Part shown: piece after piece, positions 34,500 to 46,956 of the stretch
How the letters are laid out: each line of letters begins with the position of its first letter
Position numbering within the stretch: position 1 is the stretch's first letter
Assembly (NCBI GenBank): GCA_026008535.1
Contig: BRKX01000003.1
Location: 67,481,001-67,545,000, forward strand
DNA: 64,000 bases
Source: Perilla frutescens
Lineage: Eukaryota > Streptophyta > Magnoliopsida > Lamiales > Lamiaceae
Direction of reading: 5' to 3'
Translations under genes and position numbers: made by a program
The notes under the pieces: model-generated
Told to the model about the DNA's origin: nothing
Database searches by the model: none
The model's input: the letters and a program-made list of their open reading frames with translations, nothing else

Positions 34500-37400
34500 T
34501 AATAAAAAGTACAAAGGTGGTTGACTGTCCTGATTCAATTACTATTGTTTCCTTTAACTAAAATGAGTTTATTTACCAGCAACATTTCTGAGTTGAGATC
34601 CACTTATTTGTGTTGAAATTCTATATCATATTTTTTCTGGCGTTTGTGGCTAACTAACCTCTTCATCTTCTCCTCTTCCTCCTTTTTTCATTTTATTTTA
34701 TTTTTTATAATCATTCTTTTGCTGAAGTTCTTGAAGTTTTATTCATATACCTTTCATCAAATAGCTTCAACTTTCTTTCTTTATCAGTGCATATTATTTA
34801 ATAATTCACACAATTTTGCACATCTCAGCAACAAGTTTCCTCGTACTGTATATTCTTGACCACTTGTAGAGATTGATTAAATGTGTTTTAGTCATGGCAG
34901 TTTGTGTATCACTGGTAATGTTAAGGTAATGTTAATTAACTAGGTTAAGTGAAATCTAATAGCTATTTCCTGAGTGGTGAATATTTAAATTTCTAAAATT
35001 TGAATACATTGTTGTGTTTCTACAATTGTTATTTCATTAGCATCTTTATGGATATCTTGTTTATAGCATGCTGCTCGATACTTCAAGTGGCACAAGAATA
35101 ACCTCTAAATCGCCAACTGAACATAATCAAACCAAACTTCTATTTTCTGTAGTGTGATTCAGAATTTACCTAAATAGCTCATTTTTATGCTAGAACAAAA
35201 GTTCACTAGTAATGACCTTCACATGTTCATGGCACTCCATTGTTTATCTGTACGGTCAAAATGTAGCCATGATTTATCAGGTTATGAAACCAGTCAATAT
35301 ATAGATTGTGTGAACTACATTACTGATGGTGTGCTCAAGTTAGATGCAATTCTTATTTTCACGAGCATTTGCTTCATTTTATTTACAAGCTTAGTGTTTT
35401 TTTGTTTCTGATACCATGAACTGTTTTAATTAATGTCAGATTGGTGATGAACTTGGAGATATATATGATCATGCTGCCCCTTGCTTTCCTCCTAGGTTTG
35501 CTAATTTTATCTGTAAAATGACTTTGTTTATATGGGATTGTTAGGTCAGCCCCCCGAAGGGACTTTTTTTGGCTAATTCTTTTATTTCTTCTCGGCGAGA
35601 TGTTGCTTAGTTATTCAAATTTCCATTCCTTCAGATTTGAGATCTTCCATCTCGCTGTAAACCTTTATACTGAGAGGTTTGTTCAGTGGCTGAGGCTACT
35701 TAGTGACAGAGCTAATGATCTGACAAATATAGAAATATTAAAGGTATTTCATCTGCATCCAAAAGTATTGGTACTTAATATGAGAATTTTATATCTTGAA
35801 TTATTTCATATATATAATTTCATAATTTGTTCTCTACTTTCAATGTATACTCATGTAAGGTAACTGGCTGGATAGTGCGGTACCAAAATAATCTAGTTGA
35901 ACTTGGTGTTGACGAGACTTTTGCACAAGTTTGTTCTGAGAGTGGTGCAATGGACCCCCTTATGAATGCTTATGTTGAACGAATGCAAGCCACAACAAAG
36001 GTACTAGATGGGAGAGCATTTCTGTTGCTTTCTATCATATCGAATCACGCTTATCTGGGCAAGCTAATCAATTGCAGGGTCTCATGTGTTTTGTAGAAAT
36101 GGTACCTGAACATACTAGAGGCTGACAAGGTACAAGCACCAAAAAAGACAGAGAGTGGAAAGCTGTACACCCCAGCTGCTGTTGATTTGTTTCGTATCCT
36201 TGGAGAACAAGTACAGATAGTACGAGAAAATAGCACTACTCTCATGTTATACAGAATTGCTTTATCCATCATCCAGGTAGGTTCAACTTGAGTAGTTTAT
36301 GGACCTTGACAATGCTGATAATTTGTTTGCACTGGCACTATGCTAATAATTTGCTTGCACTGGCAATACTGATTTTCTAAGTTATGATTCCTAAAACAAT
36401 GGTTTCAAGATAAGAATTGGGAAATTATTTGAATGAAAAACGTGTGATCAATCTTCTCCAATTAATGCATTTGTTATTCACTTACGTTACTATAAAAGAA
36501 AAACTGTTCTCTCGATAAAATAAAATGGTATTGCTAGCAAGTAAAAGAATTTTTATTTTTTTTTAAATATGTAGTCTTTTCGGATATGAATCTACCATTA
36601 AAGGCCAGCAACTCTGATTTGACATATTCCTCTGAAAAATCTGATATCTTCACAATCTTTTGCTTTTGAATATTTTAGAGGTAAAATTCCACCTTAAGTT
36701 TGTATTTTCAAGATTGTTTAATCGAAAGATTGACTGTCCTCATAAAAGGCAAACATACATTGCTCTAACAACACAAATAGAAATCATAATTATTAAAAAA
36801 GAAATAAATGAAAGAACTGAAGAGGTACTTCAGAACATCAAATAAATTGGAACATGTCAACATTTCTGTTTTTTCATCTCCTTTCAGGTAATGATTGATT
36901 TTCAAGCAGCTGAAATGAAGAGCTTGGAGGAACCTCCTTCCGAAGTTGGGCTAGAAGTCTTGTGTGCAATGGTATGTGAATTATGCAAACGCATAATATG
37001 TGGTAGCTACATCAAACAATTATTTGAGCATTTTGTGCCCTATGTTTTATGACAGATAAATAACAATCTCCGCTGCTATGATCTTGCCTTGGAGCTAAGT
37101 TCTTCCACACTTGAAGCTCTCCCAGAGAATTATGCCGACCAGGTGAATATGTGATAAATAACTTTTTTCCTTCAATATCGTATTCTGAAGGCCAGAACTC
37201 AACTACAGAATTGCTGCGAAATTCAAAGTTTACTATCTAAGCCTTTTAAAACTTGCACAACTTGCACAATTTTTTTCTCTCTTAGTTTTAAAGGTGTGAT
37301 TCAAGCATTATAAAGTCTTAATCAGAATTAGGTGGATGGACTACATCTATTTCTTCCTTAATATCTATTTAGTTAAGTCATGCAGGTCATCTGAGTCTAG

Positions 37401-38364
37401 CATGAACTGTTTCACATCATAATTTTTCTAATAAGAAGCTCGTTCTGGATAAACTTGTCTCGATTTCATAAAAAATGTCTTGGTTGAGATAACTAGACTA
37501 GTTTAGTTATCAAATTATATTGCAACTAACTCTATAAGTACGAATTAAGAAAACAATGCAATGTGAATGAATGAGAAAAGGGATAGTTTCCTTCTACTCA
37601 TATATATTTAAGTTTAAAAATCACTATTTATATTTGCTTCTCTACAACATCTCTTCTGCTTCTTTCTTATTCGAAATTAACCAATATTTAGGAGAACAAA
37701 ACATTATGTGTCTATCTGCAGATGCATGATCTTAGTATGCTTGACAAAGAGTCTTGATGTTTCTTGAACTGATTCTTGATCACTTGTGCAGGTAAATTTT
37801 GATGAATCTTGCAAAGGTTTCCTGGAGATTGCAAAGGTATGTTGGTGAATTTTTTAATTTTCTTACTTCAAGACTACCTTCAGGTCTTTCTAGCATCTGT
37901 ATAGCATCAACATTTACAAAATTTTTTGGTCACTTGCACTTATGTAGACTTTATGTTTCTTAATTCCCTTCTGTTTGACAATGAAGATAAATCGAGAATA
38001 CTATTGCTCTCCAGGTCTAGGGCACCCTTCTTTATTTTGTATCATGTGTTTTTTTTCAGTAATTCGCTGGTCTATCACAGTTGAATATGTCCAATTGTCT
38101 ATGCTTGGACTGTCTTCTTCGATAGTCATTTGATCCACTATTGTATGCGTGAATAATAAGGAGGATTTTATTTAATTATCACATATGAAGTGATAGTAGT
38201 GTATAATTAATAGGAAGCTGTACGCCAAACGGTTACTGTCATTTTTGAAGATCCAGGAGTTCAGGAACTACTTGTAAAGCTGTATCATAAAGGTATGACA
38301 CAGAAAACTAATACATGAATGAGTGTATTTTCTGCTGTGGGCGAGTCATGAAAATTGCAAATTT

Positions 38365-38402
<38 letters not shown>

Positions 38403-39571
38403 CAATTTACAGATTGGATGGAAGGACAGGTAACTGAATATCTAATCGCAACATTTCGTGATTACTTTACTGATGTCAAGATGTAAGTTATTTACTCGGG
38501 ATAGTTGACTTATCTTTTCTCAGATGACTCAGATTTATTCATTCATTCCGTGTGTGTTCACATATAAGGTACATTGAAGAAAGATCATTTAGGCGATTTC
38601 TTGAGGCCTGCCTTGAAGAAACTATCCTTGTCTATGTTGATCGTCTGCTTATTCAGGTTCCAATCATTTATTAGTTGACTCGCAACCACTTGATCCTATC
38701 ATCACGCGAATTTCCTTGATTCTGTTGTGTCTTCTCTGTAGAAAAATTATATCAAAGAAGATACAGTGGAACGAATGAAGCTGGATGAAGATGTTATCAT
38801 GGAATTTTTCTTGGAGAATATGACTAATACTGTAAGCACTATTGCACTTAGCAACTATCCCTTTTTCCCTCACAAGATTCAGTAAACCAAAACTCACATT
38901 ATAGCTCGTGCTTTTTTATTTTATTTAAATCAACATCCTTTCGGGTGGGGATTATAGAGCTCGTGCTCTCACATGTAGATTCTTAGTTCATTATCTTCTC
39001 AATATGCATGCAATATGAACGTTATGAATGTATATTTGGTTCATTTGAACTTTTTCACTTGTGTTGCAGAAAGTCGAAAATCGGGTAAGGGTACTTGCTG
39101 AATTAAGAGAACTTGCTTCAGCAGAAAGCCCGGATACCTTCACACTTGTATACACAAATATACTCGAACACCAACCAGACTGCCCTGTAAGTGCTGCTTT
39201 GCAGTAATATTCTTGTTTCTTATTCATTTTCTTGTGCGAAATTCATTGCAAAATGGGATTGTTCATTGCACGAATTCTTTTGTTGATGCAGCCAGAAGTG
39301 GTTGAAAAATTGGTGAGCTTACGAGAAGGTATACCACGAAAGGATGCTAAAGAGGTAAAACCCCCTCGAACTTATATTCATCGAACAAAGCTCGAATGAG
39401 CTCGTGACAGTCAATTTTGGCTACTTTGTGATACAGGTTATTCAGGAGTGTAAAGAAATATACGAAAATTCTCTTGTTGATGGTAAGCCTCCCAAGAGAG
39501 GTTTCGTTTTCTCTAGAGTGAAGTGTCTGCAAGCTTCTTCCAAAGGGGGGATATGGCGAAAACTCACTTAG
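29929..39571 (+). CDS. SEC6: exocyst complex component SEC6
   Basis: SEC6 is one of eight exocyst subunits, which tether secretory vesicles to the plasma membrane and in plants act in polarised growth and cell-plate formation. The protein begins MMAEDLGVEAKE and ends VKCLQASSKGGIWRKLT, matching plant SEC6 throughout; 746 codons against about 750 in Arabidopsis. Coding exons: 29929-30057, 30798-30836, 30999-31087, 31202-31292, 31496-31585, 31668-31747, 32242-32334, 33422-33448, 33543-33638, 33774-33891, 33970-34014, 35440-35495, 35635-35743, 35860-36000, 36097-36276, 36888-36971, 37056-37142, 37792-37836, 38214-38292, 38413-38482, 38569-38656, 38742-38831, 39070-39186, 39292-39354, 39437-39571. 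All junctions are GT-AG and keep frame. Conserved landmarks: RTWETFEKTLWGHISNF (exon 7), YTPAAVDLFRILGEQVQIVR (exon 15), QELLVKLYHKDWMEGQVTEY (exons 19-20). The N-terminal part is helical and coiled-coil-like. A 5'UTR intron is likely (donor GTGAGT near 29828, acceptor TGTGTAG before 29911). No sign of damage. Confidence 0.96.
34465..34500. repeat. (AAT)n microsatellite in SEC6 intron 11
   Basis: Twelve AAT-type units inside the longest SEC6 intron (34015-35439). The rest of that intron is AT-rich and holds no recognised element. Confidence 0.9.
38366..38398. repeat. (CT)n microsatellite in SEC6 intron 19
   Basis: About 16 CT units ending 14 bp before the acceptor AG at 38411-38412, so the tract forms most of the polypyrimidine signal of this intron. 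Confidence 0.9.
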
Positions 39572-40129
39572 TCCAAAACTAGATATCATTTTTCTTTTTT
39601 TTTCTTTTTCTTTTTTTTTTTTTTTTGTAATTTTCATTCATGATTACATACGATCATTGAATTAATTTTGTCATACGATCTGATTGATGTTCGAACCATT
39701 AAGAATGATTGATTACATGACGAAAGGGGCGTATGTGATATTTTGATTTTGAAACTGGCTGAAATTTTGTTACAATCCAAAGCTTTATTAGTTCAGTTTG
39801 CTACAATTAGACTCTCAAGTCTCAACTAGGTGATTAAAGTAATTACGGGCAAACTAGAGAATGAAACTAAATAATATGACCAACTTTTTATGTCTTTATA
39901 GATTATTGAAAATTAGTTGTGTTTTTCATGAATTTTGAAATTTTCACAAACCATCTATAACTTATTGTATTATTTTTACTTTTATTACAAAATAAAGTAT
40001 ACACAAATATATAAATTTCACAACTAACGGTTCCGTCCGTTAAACTTAACAAAGTAACTGACGGTAACCCGATAGAACGACAAAAACAAAGTTTTCAGAA
40101 CACAATTATGATTTATGAATATGAAACAT
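39572..40129. other. SEC6 3' flank, no further gene
   Basis: A T-rich run at 39590-39626 and AT-rich sequence follow the SEC6 stop. Polyadenylation signals are plausible but not distinct. Nothing else was recognised. Confidence 0.4.
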
Positions 40130-40136
40130 TATTTTT

Positions 40137-40385
40137 GGGACCAAATCCAAAATTGCAGTCTTTGTTTGTGTGTGTGGAAGAACTCAGAACTTTGTCAAAC
40201 AGAAGCAATTAATAGTTTATTTTAAGGATATGTTTAATAACTAATATTTGCTATATTCACACATATATATATATATATATATATAATTCATTATTAATAT
40301 TATATTTTTCTGAACAAAATACGTGAATTTTAATATATTACTATTATTATGAAAATGGCAATTTAACCCAACATACTTTAACCTT
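40137..40385. repeat. direct repeat, copy 1
   Basis: The segment from GGGACCAAATCCAAAAT...GCAG through TTTGTCAAACAGAAGCAATTA, a (TA)n run and ATTCATTATTAATATTATAT to GAAAATGGCAATTTAA is found again at 41341-41935, where a Stowaway element interrupts it. Confidence 0.8.
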
Positions 40386-40659
40386 GTTTATTTTTATTTC
40401 CAACATCAATTTCTAGTTTTTAGCATTTCCAATTCAATTTACGAGGTGTATTGATTTTTTAAAAAATGTAATGATTTTATTATGATGAATGATTTAATGT
40501 TTAGAGTTATAGGTTTGAAAAATAAAAATAAGTTTGTTTGATTATATTTTCAATTTGAAATTTATGGTTAAGATGAAAAGATAAATATTTGTGTGGTTAT
40601 AATGAATTAATAAATATTTAAATAATGGATTCCACTATAACGATATATATAATTGAATA

Positions 40660-41290
40660 GGTTATGGGAACGACTATTTGTACCACAAAAGAAATAAAGA
40701 AAAAATAAAATAATTGTAAAATTACTTCAATATTTTTTTATTACCTGTTTATGCCACTAAAATTACTCAATGCACCATGATAAACTAGGATTTTGCACTA
40801 ATTTTCGTACTATTTAAGTGTGCATTCTATTTGGTTTACTCGTGCTTTTATCCCTGTTTGATTGGAATCCACTCATTTTAGAGTTTGGTATGTGTTGTGA
40901 TATTTGTAGGTTTTATCCCGTATTTTGCTGTAATTTGGACAGGAGATAGTTGATGATGTCCCAGAAATATGTGTTGAAGAAATCGAGTCGAGAATAGGAC
41001 GAAAACATCATAGAAGAGGACTCGCGAGCAGCACCCGCGAGTCCAATCGCGGGTCAAGTCGCGGGTCGTCAAAAGAGTGGCCGACCGTGAGTTTGCAACA
41101 GAGAAGGAGGTCCGAAGAAGAAAACCAGCGATCACGGTTGCGGGTATCAGAATAACCTGCGGATAATGGTGCTACATCATGCCACGTGGACTCACGACTC
41201 GAGCTGCAAGTGACTGGGTCGCAAGCGAGGTCGCAAGTCATTTGGGGCATTCTGTGTTGATTTTGGGTTTGAGTTTACTAAGTATAAACA
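40660..41290. mobile_element. LTR-like remnant with CpG-rich block
   Basis: At 40940-41240 the DNA is unusually CpG-rich with repeated CGCGGGT, CTCGCGAG and GGTCGCAAG words in an AT-rich setting, very like the GCGACC/GGTCGC block of the LTR at 12605 in style. The flanks (TGTGATATTTGTAGGTTTTA, GGGGCATTCTGTGTTGA) look like gypsy LTR sequence. No ends, primer site or coding part were found. The minus-strand frames here are not conserved. Confidence 0.4.
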
Positions 41291-41935
41291 GAGTTTGTCA
41301 AAAAGAAACAATTAATAGTTTATTTTAAGGATATATAATAATTAATCTTTGCTATAGGGACCAAATCCAAAATGGCAGTTTTTTTTTTTTTTGGTGGGAG
41401 AACTTTGTCAAACAGAAACAATTAATAGTTTATTTTAAAGATATACTACCTCCGTTTCATAATATTTGTTGTTTTGTTTTTTTAATCTGGAATTAAGAAT
41501 TAATTTTGTGGACAAATATACTCATCCCTTATATATGCCATAACATCTAATTCATCTATATTTTCCTAAAAAATAACAATATTTTCTCTCTCCATATATT
41601 TTTCTCTCTTCATATATTATAGGTAAGTTAGAATCAAAAAATCTTGTAGGATCTGAAAGGGTTAAAATTGGGAGAGAGGATGTCAAATTATATAAAACAA
41701 CAAACATTTTGAAACTAAAAAAAAAACCTTAAACAACAAACATTTTGAAACTAAAAAAAAACCTTAAACAACAAACATTATGAAACGGAGGTAGTATATA
41801 ATAATTTATCTTTGCTATATTCATATATATATATATATATAATTCATTATTAATATTATATTTTTCCTGAACGAAATACGCGAATTTTAATCTATTACTA
41901 TTATTATGAAAATGGCAATTTAATCCAACGTGCTT
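41291..41935. repeat. direct repeat copies 2 and 3, interrupted by a MITE
   Basis: The phrase TTTGTCAAA(A/C)AGAAACAATTA followed by TAGTTTATTTTAA occurs at about 41296 and 41406 as well as at 40192. The second is preceded by GGGACCAAATCCAAAAT, as in copy 1. After the Stowaway insertion (41446-41794) the match to copy 1 resumes with the (TA)n run and ATTCATTATTAATATTATAT. Confidence 0.75.
41446..41794. mobile_element. Stowaway-type MITE
   Basis: The ends are CTACCTCCGTTTCATAAT and, inverted, ATTATGAAACGGAGGTAG, with TA on each side (41444-41445 and 41795-41796). CTACCTCCGT ends with a TA target duplication are diagnostic of Tc1/mariner-derived Stowaway elements. Near the right end a 41-bp piece (ACAACAAACATTTTGAAAC with an A run) is tandemly repeated. 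Confidence 0.9.
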
Positions 41936-42640
41936 TCTTTTTCTTTATTTTTTTTTCCAGCGAAAAGGAATCTAAAGTAACTATTTTGCTTCTCCCATCA
42001 TTTTAGGACAAAATTCATATTATTCTCCAGTATTTTTCATTAAATTAAAAATTTCATATGTTAAATAAATAGTCTAAAACCCTCCTCTATTATGTATAAT
42101 TCATTAAAAAAGTTTTTTTTGAAAGAGTGAATTATACTTGCTAAAAAGAATATATGATTCTTATTCTTATAATTTTTGTATTATTTTTTAAATATAATCA
42201 ATTTTTTAAAATAGTATTTTGACCAAATACTACAATGTTTAAATAATATAAAATATATTTATATGTAAAAAAATATGCAACTTAGGAAATTATAAAAAAT
42301 AGTTAAAAAAAGTAGTATAACTAAATATTATAATTTTTAAATGATATAAAATATGTTTATCTATAATAAAAATTGTAATAAATAAATAAATCTTATTATC
42401 TTTCTTACAAAGTGTAATTCACTTTCTACAAAAAAAAAGGTTTTTATTGGATTACACTACTACATAACAAATTGAGTTTTTACATTATTTATTAAATACA
42501 ATGGAATTTTTTGATTTTTTGGAAGAACCCAACAATATGAAATTTGTCATTTTTTTCCCGATCTAATGATTCGAAGCTATTGTAGTATCTTCTTCATATA
42601 AGTGTGGTTTTTTTATCATCTCATCTTTGAATTTTTATGC
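41936..42640. other. SAMC upstream region
   Basis: AT-rich DNA. No clear promoter motif was identified. An acceptor-like TTTTTATGCAG at 42632-42642 just before the first coding exon suggests a 5'UTR intron, so the true transcription start lies further upstream, unplaced. Confidence 0.4.
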
Positions 42641-42650
42641 AGCTAAAGAA

Positions 42651-45600
42651 ATGCCTAGGAATGCGAATACTGAATCACTAGGTAATGCAGTTTGGGTGAA
42701 GAATATTTTGAGTTAATTTTTATTTTATTTGGCTTAATTGAGGGAAATATTGATACCCAATTGAATGTTGTGATTACTCCAGTATGTGGATACAGCGTAA
42801 TCGCTTGTAAATTCTTTTTAGAGATGGATTTTTAGAAATTTCAAAGATTGGCTATCTCACCACATTACTTCGATGTTTTTGGACCATTTTTTAGCTAAAA
42901 GTTTATTGCTTTATTGTGTTTAGTATTTATGGGCTCATAATTTGTTAGGAGAAACAATGTTGAGGAAGTTTGTGCTGCATGAATGCAGTACTTTTCAATG
43001 TTGCTAGCTTTTCCTGCTAATATTGATATAATTGATTTAAGGTTCATTCTTTTCTTCAGAAAATCTTTATCTATGGATATTCGTTTTCGTTTTAATGAAC
43101 TGAATCTTGCAGGAATTGCTTTGAGTTCAACAGTTACCAGTTCTCAAGATAAGGAATGTAAGCATGTTGCAGTTGGCAGCATACAGAAAAAATCATTTGA
43201 TTTTTTAGGCATGCTATGTGGTATGTGGTCAGTTTGCTTTCATGGTTGAATTTGCGTCGTGAGTTTGAAGTTTTAAATGTTTGTTCCAGTTATTTCGATG
43301 TTTTGTCATCTCTGAATTAGTGTATTATGCCTTTTTTGAGATGCTTTTTATGGATTTTTTACCTTTGAGAAAAATCTGTATGAATCATCTAATGTGGAGG
43401 TAGAAACATTTATGCTCTAGTACTTTCTGAATTTTCAATATTTTCTTTTTGGGATTGCAGAGAGTGCTGTTGCAGGAGCTGCTGCTGGTGCTGTGGTTGA
43501 AACTGTTTTGTATCCAATTGATACAATAAAAACTCGATTGCAAGCAGGTTGTTTCATTCAGATTGTGTGTGTATTTTGTAAAAAGTCATATATGTTTGTT
43601 CTCATATATGTGCCCAAGTTCATTTTGCTTCAAAAACCATGAAAATGTTTTCTCTATGTTAAGAGTACAGCTTTCTGAATCCTTGAAAATCTTAATGTGT
43701 TGCTACATAAGTTCTGTTGAAGGAAACTTTTGCTTGAATTTTTTCAATCTGTAAAAGACTATTGGAAGCATGTATATGTGTATTCACTTCTGCAATTATA
43801 TTTTTTTAGAATTAAATTGCTAATTGGAACACATGTGTGGCTCCTATTTAGGCAGTTCGTGGTGGGGGTGAAATTATTTTGAAGGGCCTCTACTCGGGAT
43901 TGGCTGGAAATCTTGTTGGTGTCATACCGTAAGTTGAGAATATAAAATATTCTTCCAGAACTTGAGCACCAAGATTTGAACTGTAATTTGTTCCTTTTCT
44001 TCTGCTGCTCTTATCAGAATGTCCTGCGTTGAATTCCTTTTGTGTGCTGTCGAGCAGATATTCAAAAGCTAATTGGCACCAGCGATGCTAAATAAAAAGG
44101 CCTCTATGGTTGACTCATATTCTTCATGCTGACCAATGAAAAGCCAAAAGTTCTTGATACTTGATCTTTTCAGCTATATCATTTTAAAAAATGCCATGCA
44201 TTTCAGTGCAGGTATTCCAATAATAGGGATCATCTAGAGCATCTCTGTAGAACTTATAACATTTAAATGAATTAAATTATCAACTAAAAGATACTTGCTC
44301 CTAATATTAAGTTCCCTAACAAAATTATCTACAAGTTGCAATATGTAGAAAATAGGAGTACCCTTTTCGTTTCTACCTCAGGATGTCAAAAGTTACCTTG
44401 AGAGAGGGGGGTTGATGCCTTTATGATTCTTTATACACTCCTGACTTTTTGCCTCCATATATTCCTTCATTTCTGTTACGATATCCCATATCAATTCCAC
44501 ATGAAAGTGTGGAAGGGTAGATAAGTGGGGGTCAACCCTTTACCTTTGACCATGGTTTTGGGTTAAGTTAGGGCTTTCTATATTATATTCCTAACAATTT
44601 CCCATTAAAAGTTTCATTTTGGTTATTGTGTTTGTCGTTCTCTCTGATGGATATGCTTAGAAGTTTCCTATTACTTTGAGTCACTGATTATGAATTAAGG
44701 ACCTCACTAACTGTACATGGACCACAATCTTTAACAGGGCATCGGCATTATTCATTGGTGTATATGAACCTACAAAGCAGAAGTTGCTCGATATTTTTCC
44801 TCAAAACTTATCTGCCGTAGCACACCTGGTAATAATAGCTTACAGGCATCATGGAGGAAGTATTTCTTGCAACTCTGTTCTTTGCAAAATAATCTTAAAA
44901 TGTCTCTATTTTATAATTCATTCAGGCTGCAGGTGCTATTGGAGGAGCTGCTTCTTCTATTGTTAGAGTTCCTACTGAGGCAAGTCTGTCTATGAATGTC
45001 GTTCACTGATACACACACATGCGCGCGCGCACACTCACTGGGATAAGTTCTTACACGTGTAAAACAGATATCTAAATTTTATTGGCTTATGACGTAAATC
45101 TTCACCAGGTTATTAAGCAGAGAATTCAGACTGGTCAATTTGCTTCAGCACCAGAGGCTGTTCGTCTTATAGTTGCTAAGGAGGGTTTTAGAGGCCTTTA
45201 TGCGGTATGTGTTACAATATACAGTAGCAGGTCTATCAACGGTTTTGTTTTCTTCTAAAACGTCCTCATTATTTATGTACCATTCCTTGGAAATGTCTTG
45301 CCTTTCTTACAGTAGTGCCCGTATTTTTTCGCTTTTTAATTTCCCCCATGATCTTATATGATGCCTTTTACTTGACAATAACTATGTTGCCCTGCAACAT
45401 CTACTGTGTTGTCTCTAAACATCCTAAGATTTTGATTTTTTGCTACTAAACCTTTTAACAACGATAGCCATTACTTTGCATAATTTCAGAACTTTTAATA
45501 GCTAATGCTTTTCCATGCATTACCTATTCAGGCCCGATTCAAGCACGAGTTTCATTATCTGTTCTTTGTAGGGATATGGGTCCTTTTTATTGCGTGACCT

Positions 45601-46639
45601 GCCTTTTGATGCAGTCCAGTTCTGCATTTACGAGCAGCTTCGAATTGGGTATAAATTGGCTGTAAGTTGCAAAGGTTAAAATTCTGAAATCATATTTCTG
45701 TATTACCTTCACTCTAAATTTATTTATTTTTTCCATATCTTTTTATCGTCTGAAGCTTCTATAATTGCTTATGCTGCAGGCAAGAAGGGATCTGAATGAT
45801 CCTGAAAATGCAATCATTGGTGCCTTTGCAGGTAAACGATTGATGCCTCAACTTTACGCACAATTCTCATTTTCAATACATTGTTCCATTCTAGCAGTGG
45901 CTGATGCTCAGATTTAGTGGTTAGATAACCTTCTATCGATTATTACTGATCAATGATGCCACCAGCCATGCTAAACACGGGTTTATATAAGCATTGAGCG
46001 GCTTAATTAAGTAAGATATAAGTACATGGGTTGGGGAGGGATCTGCACGTTTTTTTTTCTCTGGTTCGATGTTTGCAGTTCTAAAATGTTTTAGCCGAAT
46101 CTTACAAACTTTGAACCTGTAGTTCGAGGTTTATCTTGGGTCTTCTGCAAGTAATATTCAATTTCACAGGTGCAATTACTGGCGCTATCACAACTCCGCT
46201 TGATGTGGTGAAAACCAGATTAATGATACAGGTGCATTTGCCTTCCAGTCCATTGATAAACATCAGTCTCACCTTGTAAAATCCATCAAGATTTCATGAC
46301 GAAACTTGCAGGGATCAGCAAAGCAGTACGACGGTATATTTCACTGCGTGAATACAATTATACGAGAAGAAGGGAGCTCTGCATTTTTCAGGGTGTGTGT
46401 GACCTTCCACTCCATATTTATATAAGCTCCATATATACATTTCATTGAACGATAGTAATTACTTGTGTTATGTACGAGCCATATTTCAACTTTCGTGCTG
46501 CATGCAGGGACTCGGGCCTAGAGTGCTGTGGATAGGCATCGGTGGCTCTATATTCTTCGGAGTTCTTGAGAAGACGAAGCAGGTGCTTGCCCATAGGCGA
46601 GCTCGTGAAGGGAATCGGGATAGTCTGAAGGTGGCATGA
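42651..46639 (+). CDS. SAMC: S-adenosylmethionine carrier (mitochondrial carrier family), SAMC2-like
   Basis: This carrier exchanges S-adenosylmethionine for S-adenosylhomocysteine across the plastid envelope or mitochondrial inner membrane. Exons: 42651-42681, 43113-43220, 43461-43547, 43856-43928, 44738-44828, 44926-44979, 45109-45204, 45572-45661, 45780-45831, 46170-46231, 46312-46392, 46508-46639; 318 codons, frame kept throughout. The three carrier repeats each show the P-x-[DE]-x-x-[KR] signature: PIDTIKTR (exon 3), PTEVIKQR (split by intron 6) and PLDVVKTR (exon 10). GLYSGLAGNLVGVIPASALF and GPRVLWIGIGGSIFFGVLE are characteristic of SAM carriers. The N-terminus with HVAVGSIQKKSFDF resembles SAMC2 more than SAMC1; it is short for a plastid transit peptide. 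Intron 6 starts GC instead of GT. The start is the first ATG in the exon that joins in frame; an upstream exon could extend it. Confidence 0.94.
44980..45108 (+). other. GC-AG intron of SAMC
   Basis: Exon 6 ends ACTGAG and the intron begins GCAAGT; the acceptor is TTCACCAG. The join gives PTEVIKQR, fully conserved in carriers, and a GT donor that keeps the frame is not available nearby. AG|GCAAGT is the usual form of GC donors. Near 45010-45035 the intron has an alternating CACACATGCGCGCGCGCACA stretch. Confidence 0.85.
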
Positions 46640-46907
46640 AAGGAAGCTCGACGATACTGTTGAAGATTGAATTCAGAAATGGGAAGACTTCAAATCATAT
46701 CAATCTGAAGACTGCAGGAAATGCGTTAACCAGCTACGTGTTTTAATGGCAATTATGGATTTTTTTCGACGTCAGTCGTCGTGGTGTTTTCCTGCATAGC
46801 TTAATCACTCGTTGCATGTGGATCTATAAGGCATTTATTCTGCGCTTGTTTCGACTTGTATAAAACACTGCAACTTCGAACCTTCAGAGATCCTTATAAG
46901 CCTCATT

Positions 46908-46956
<49 letters not shown>

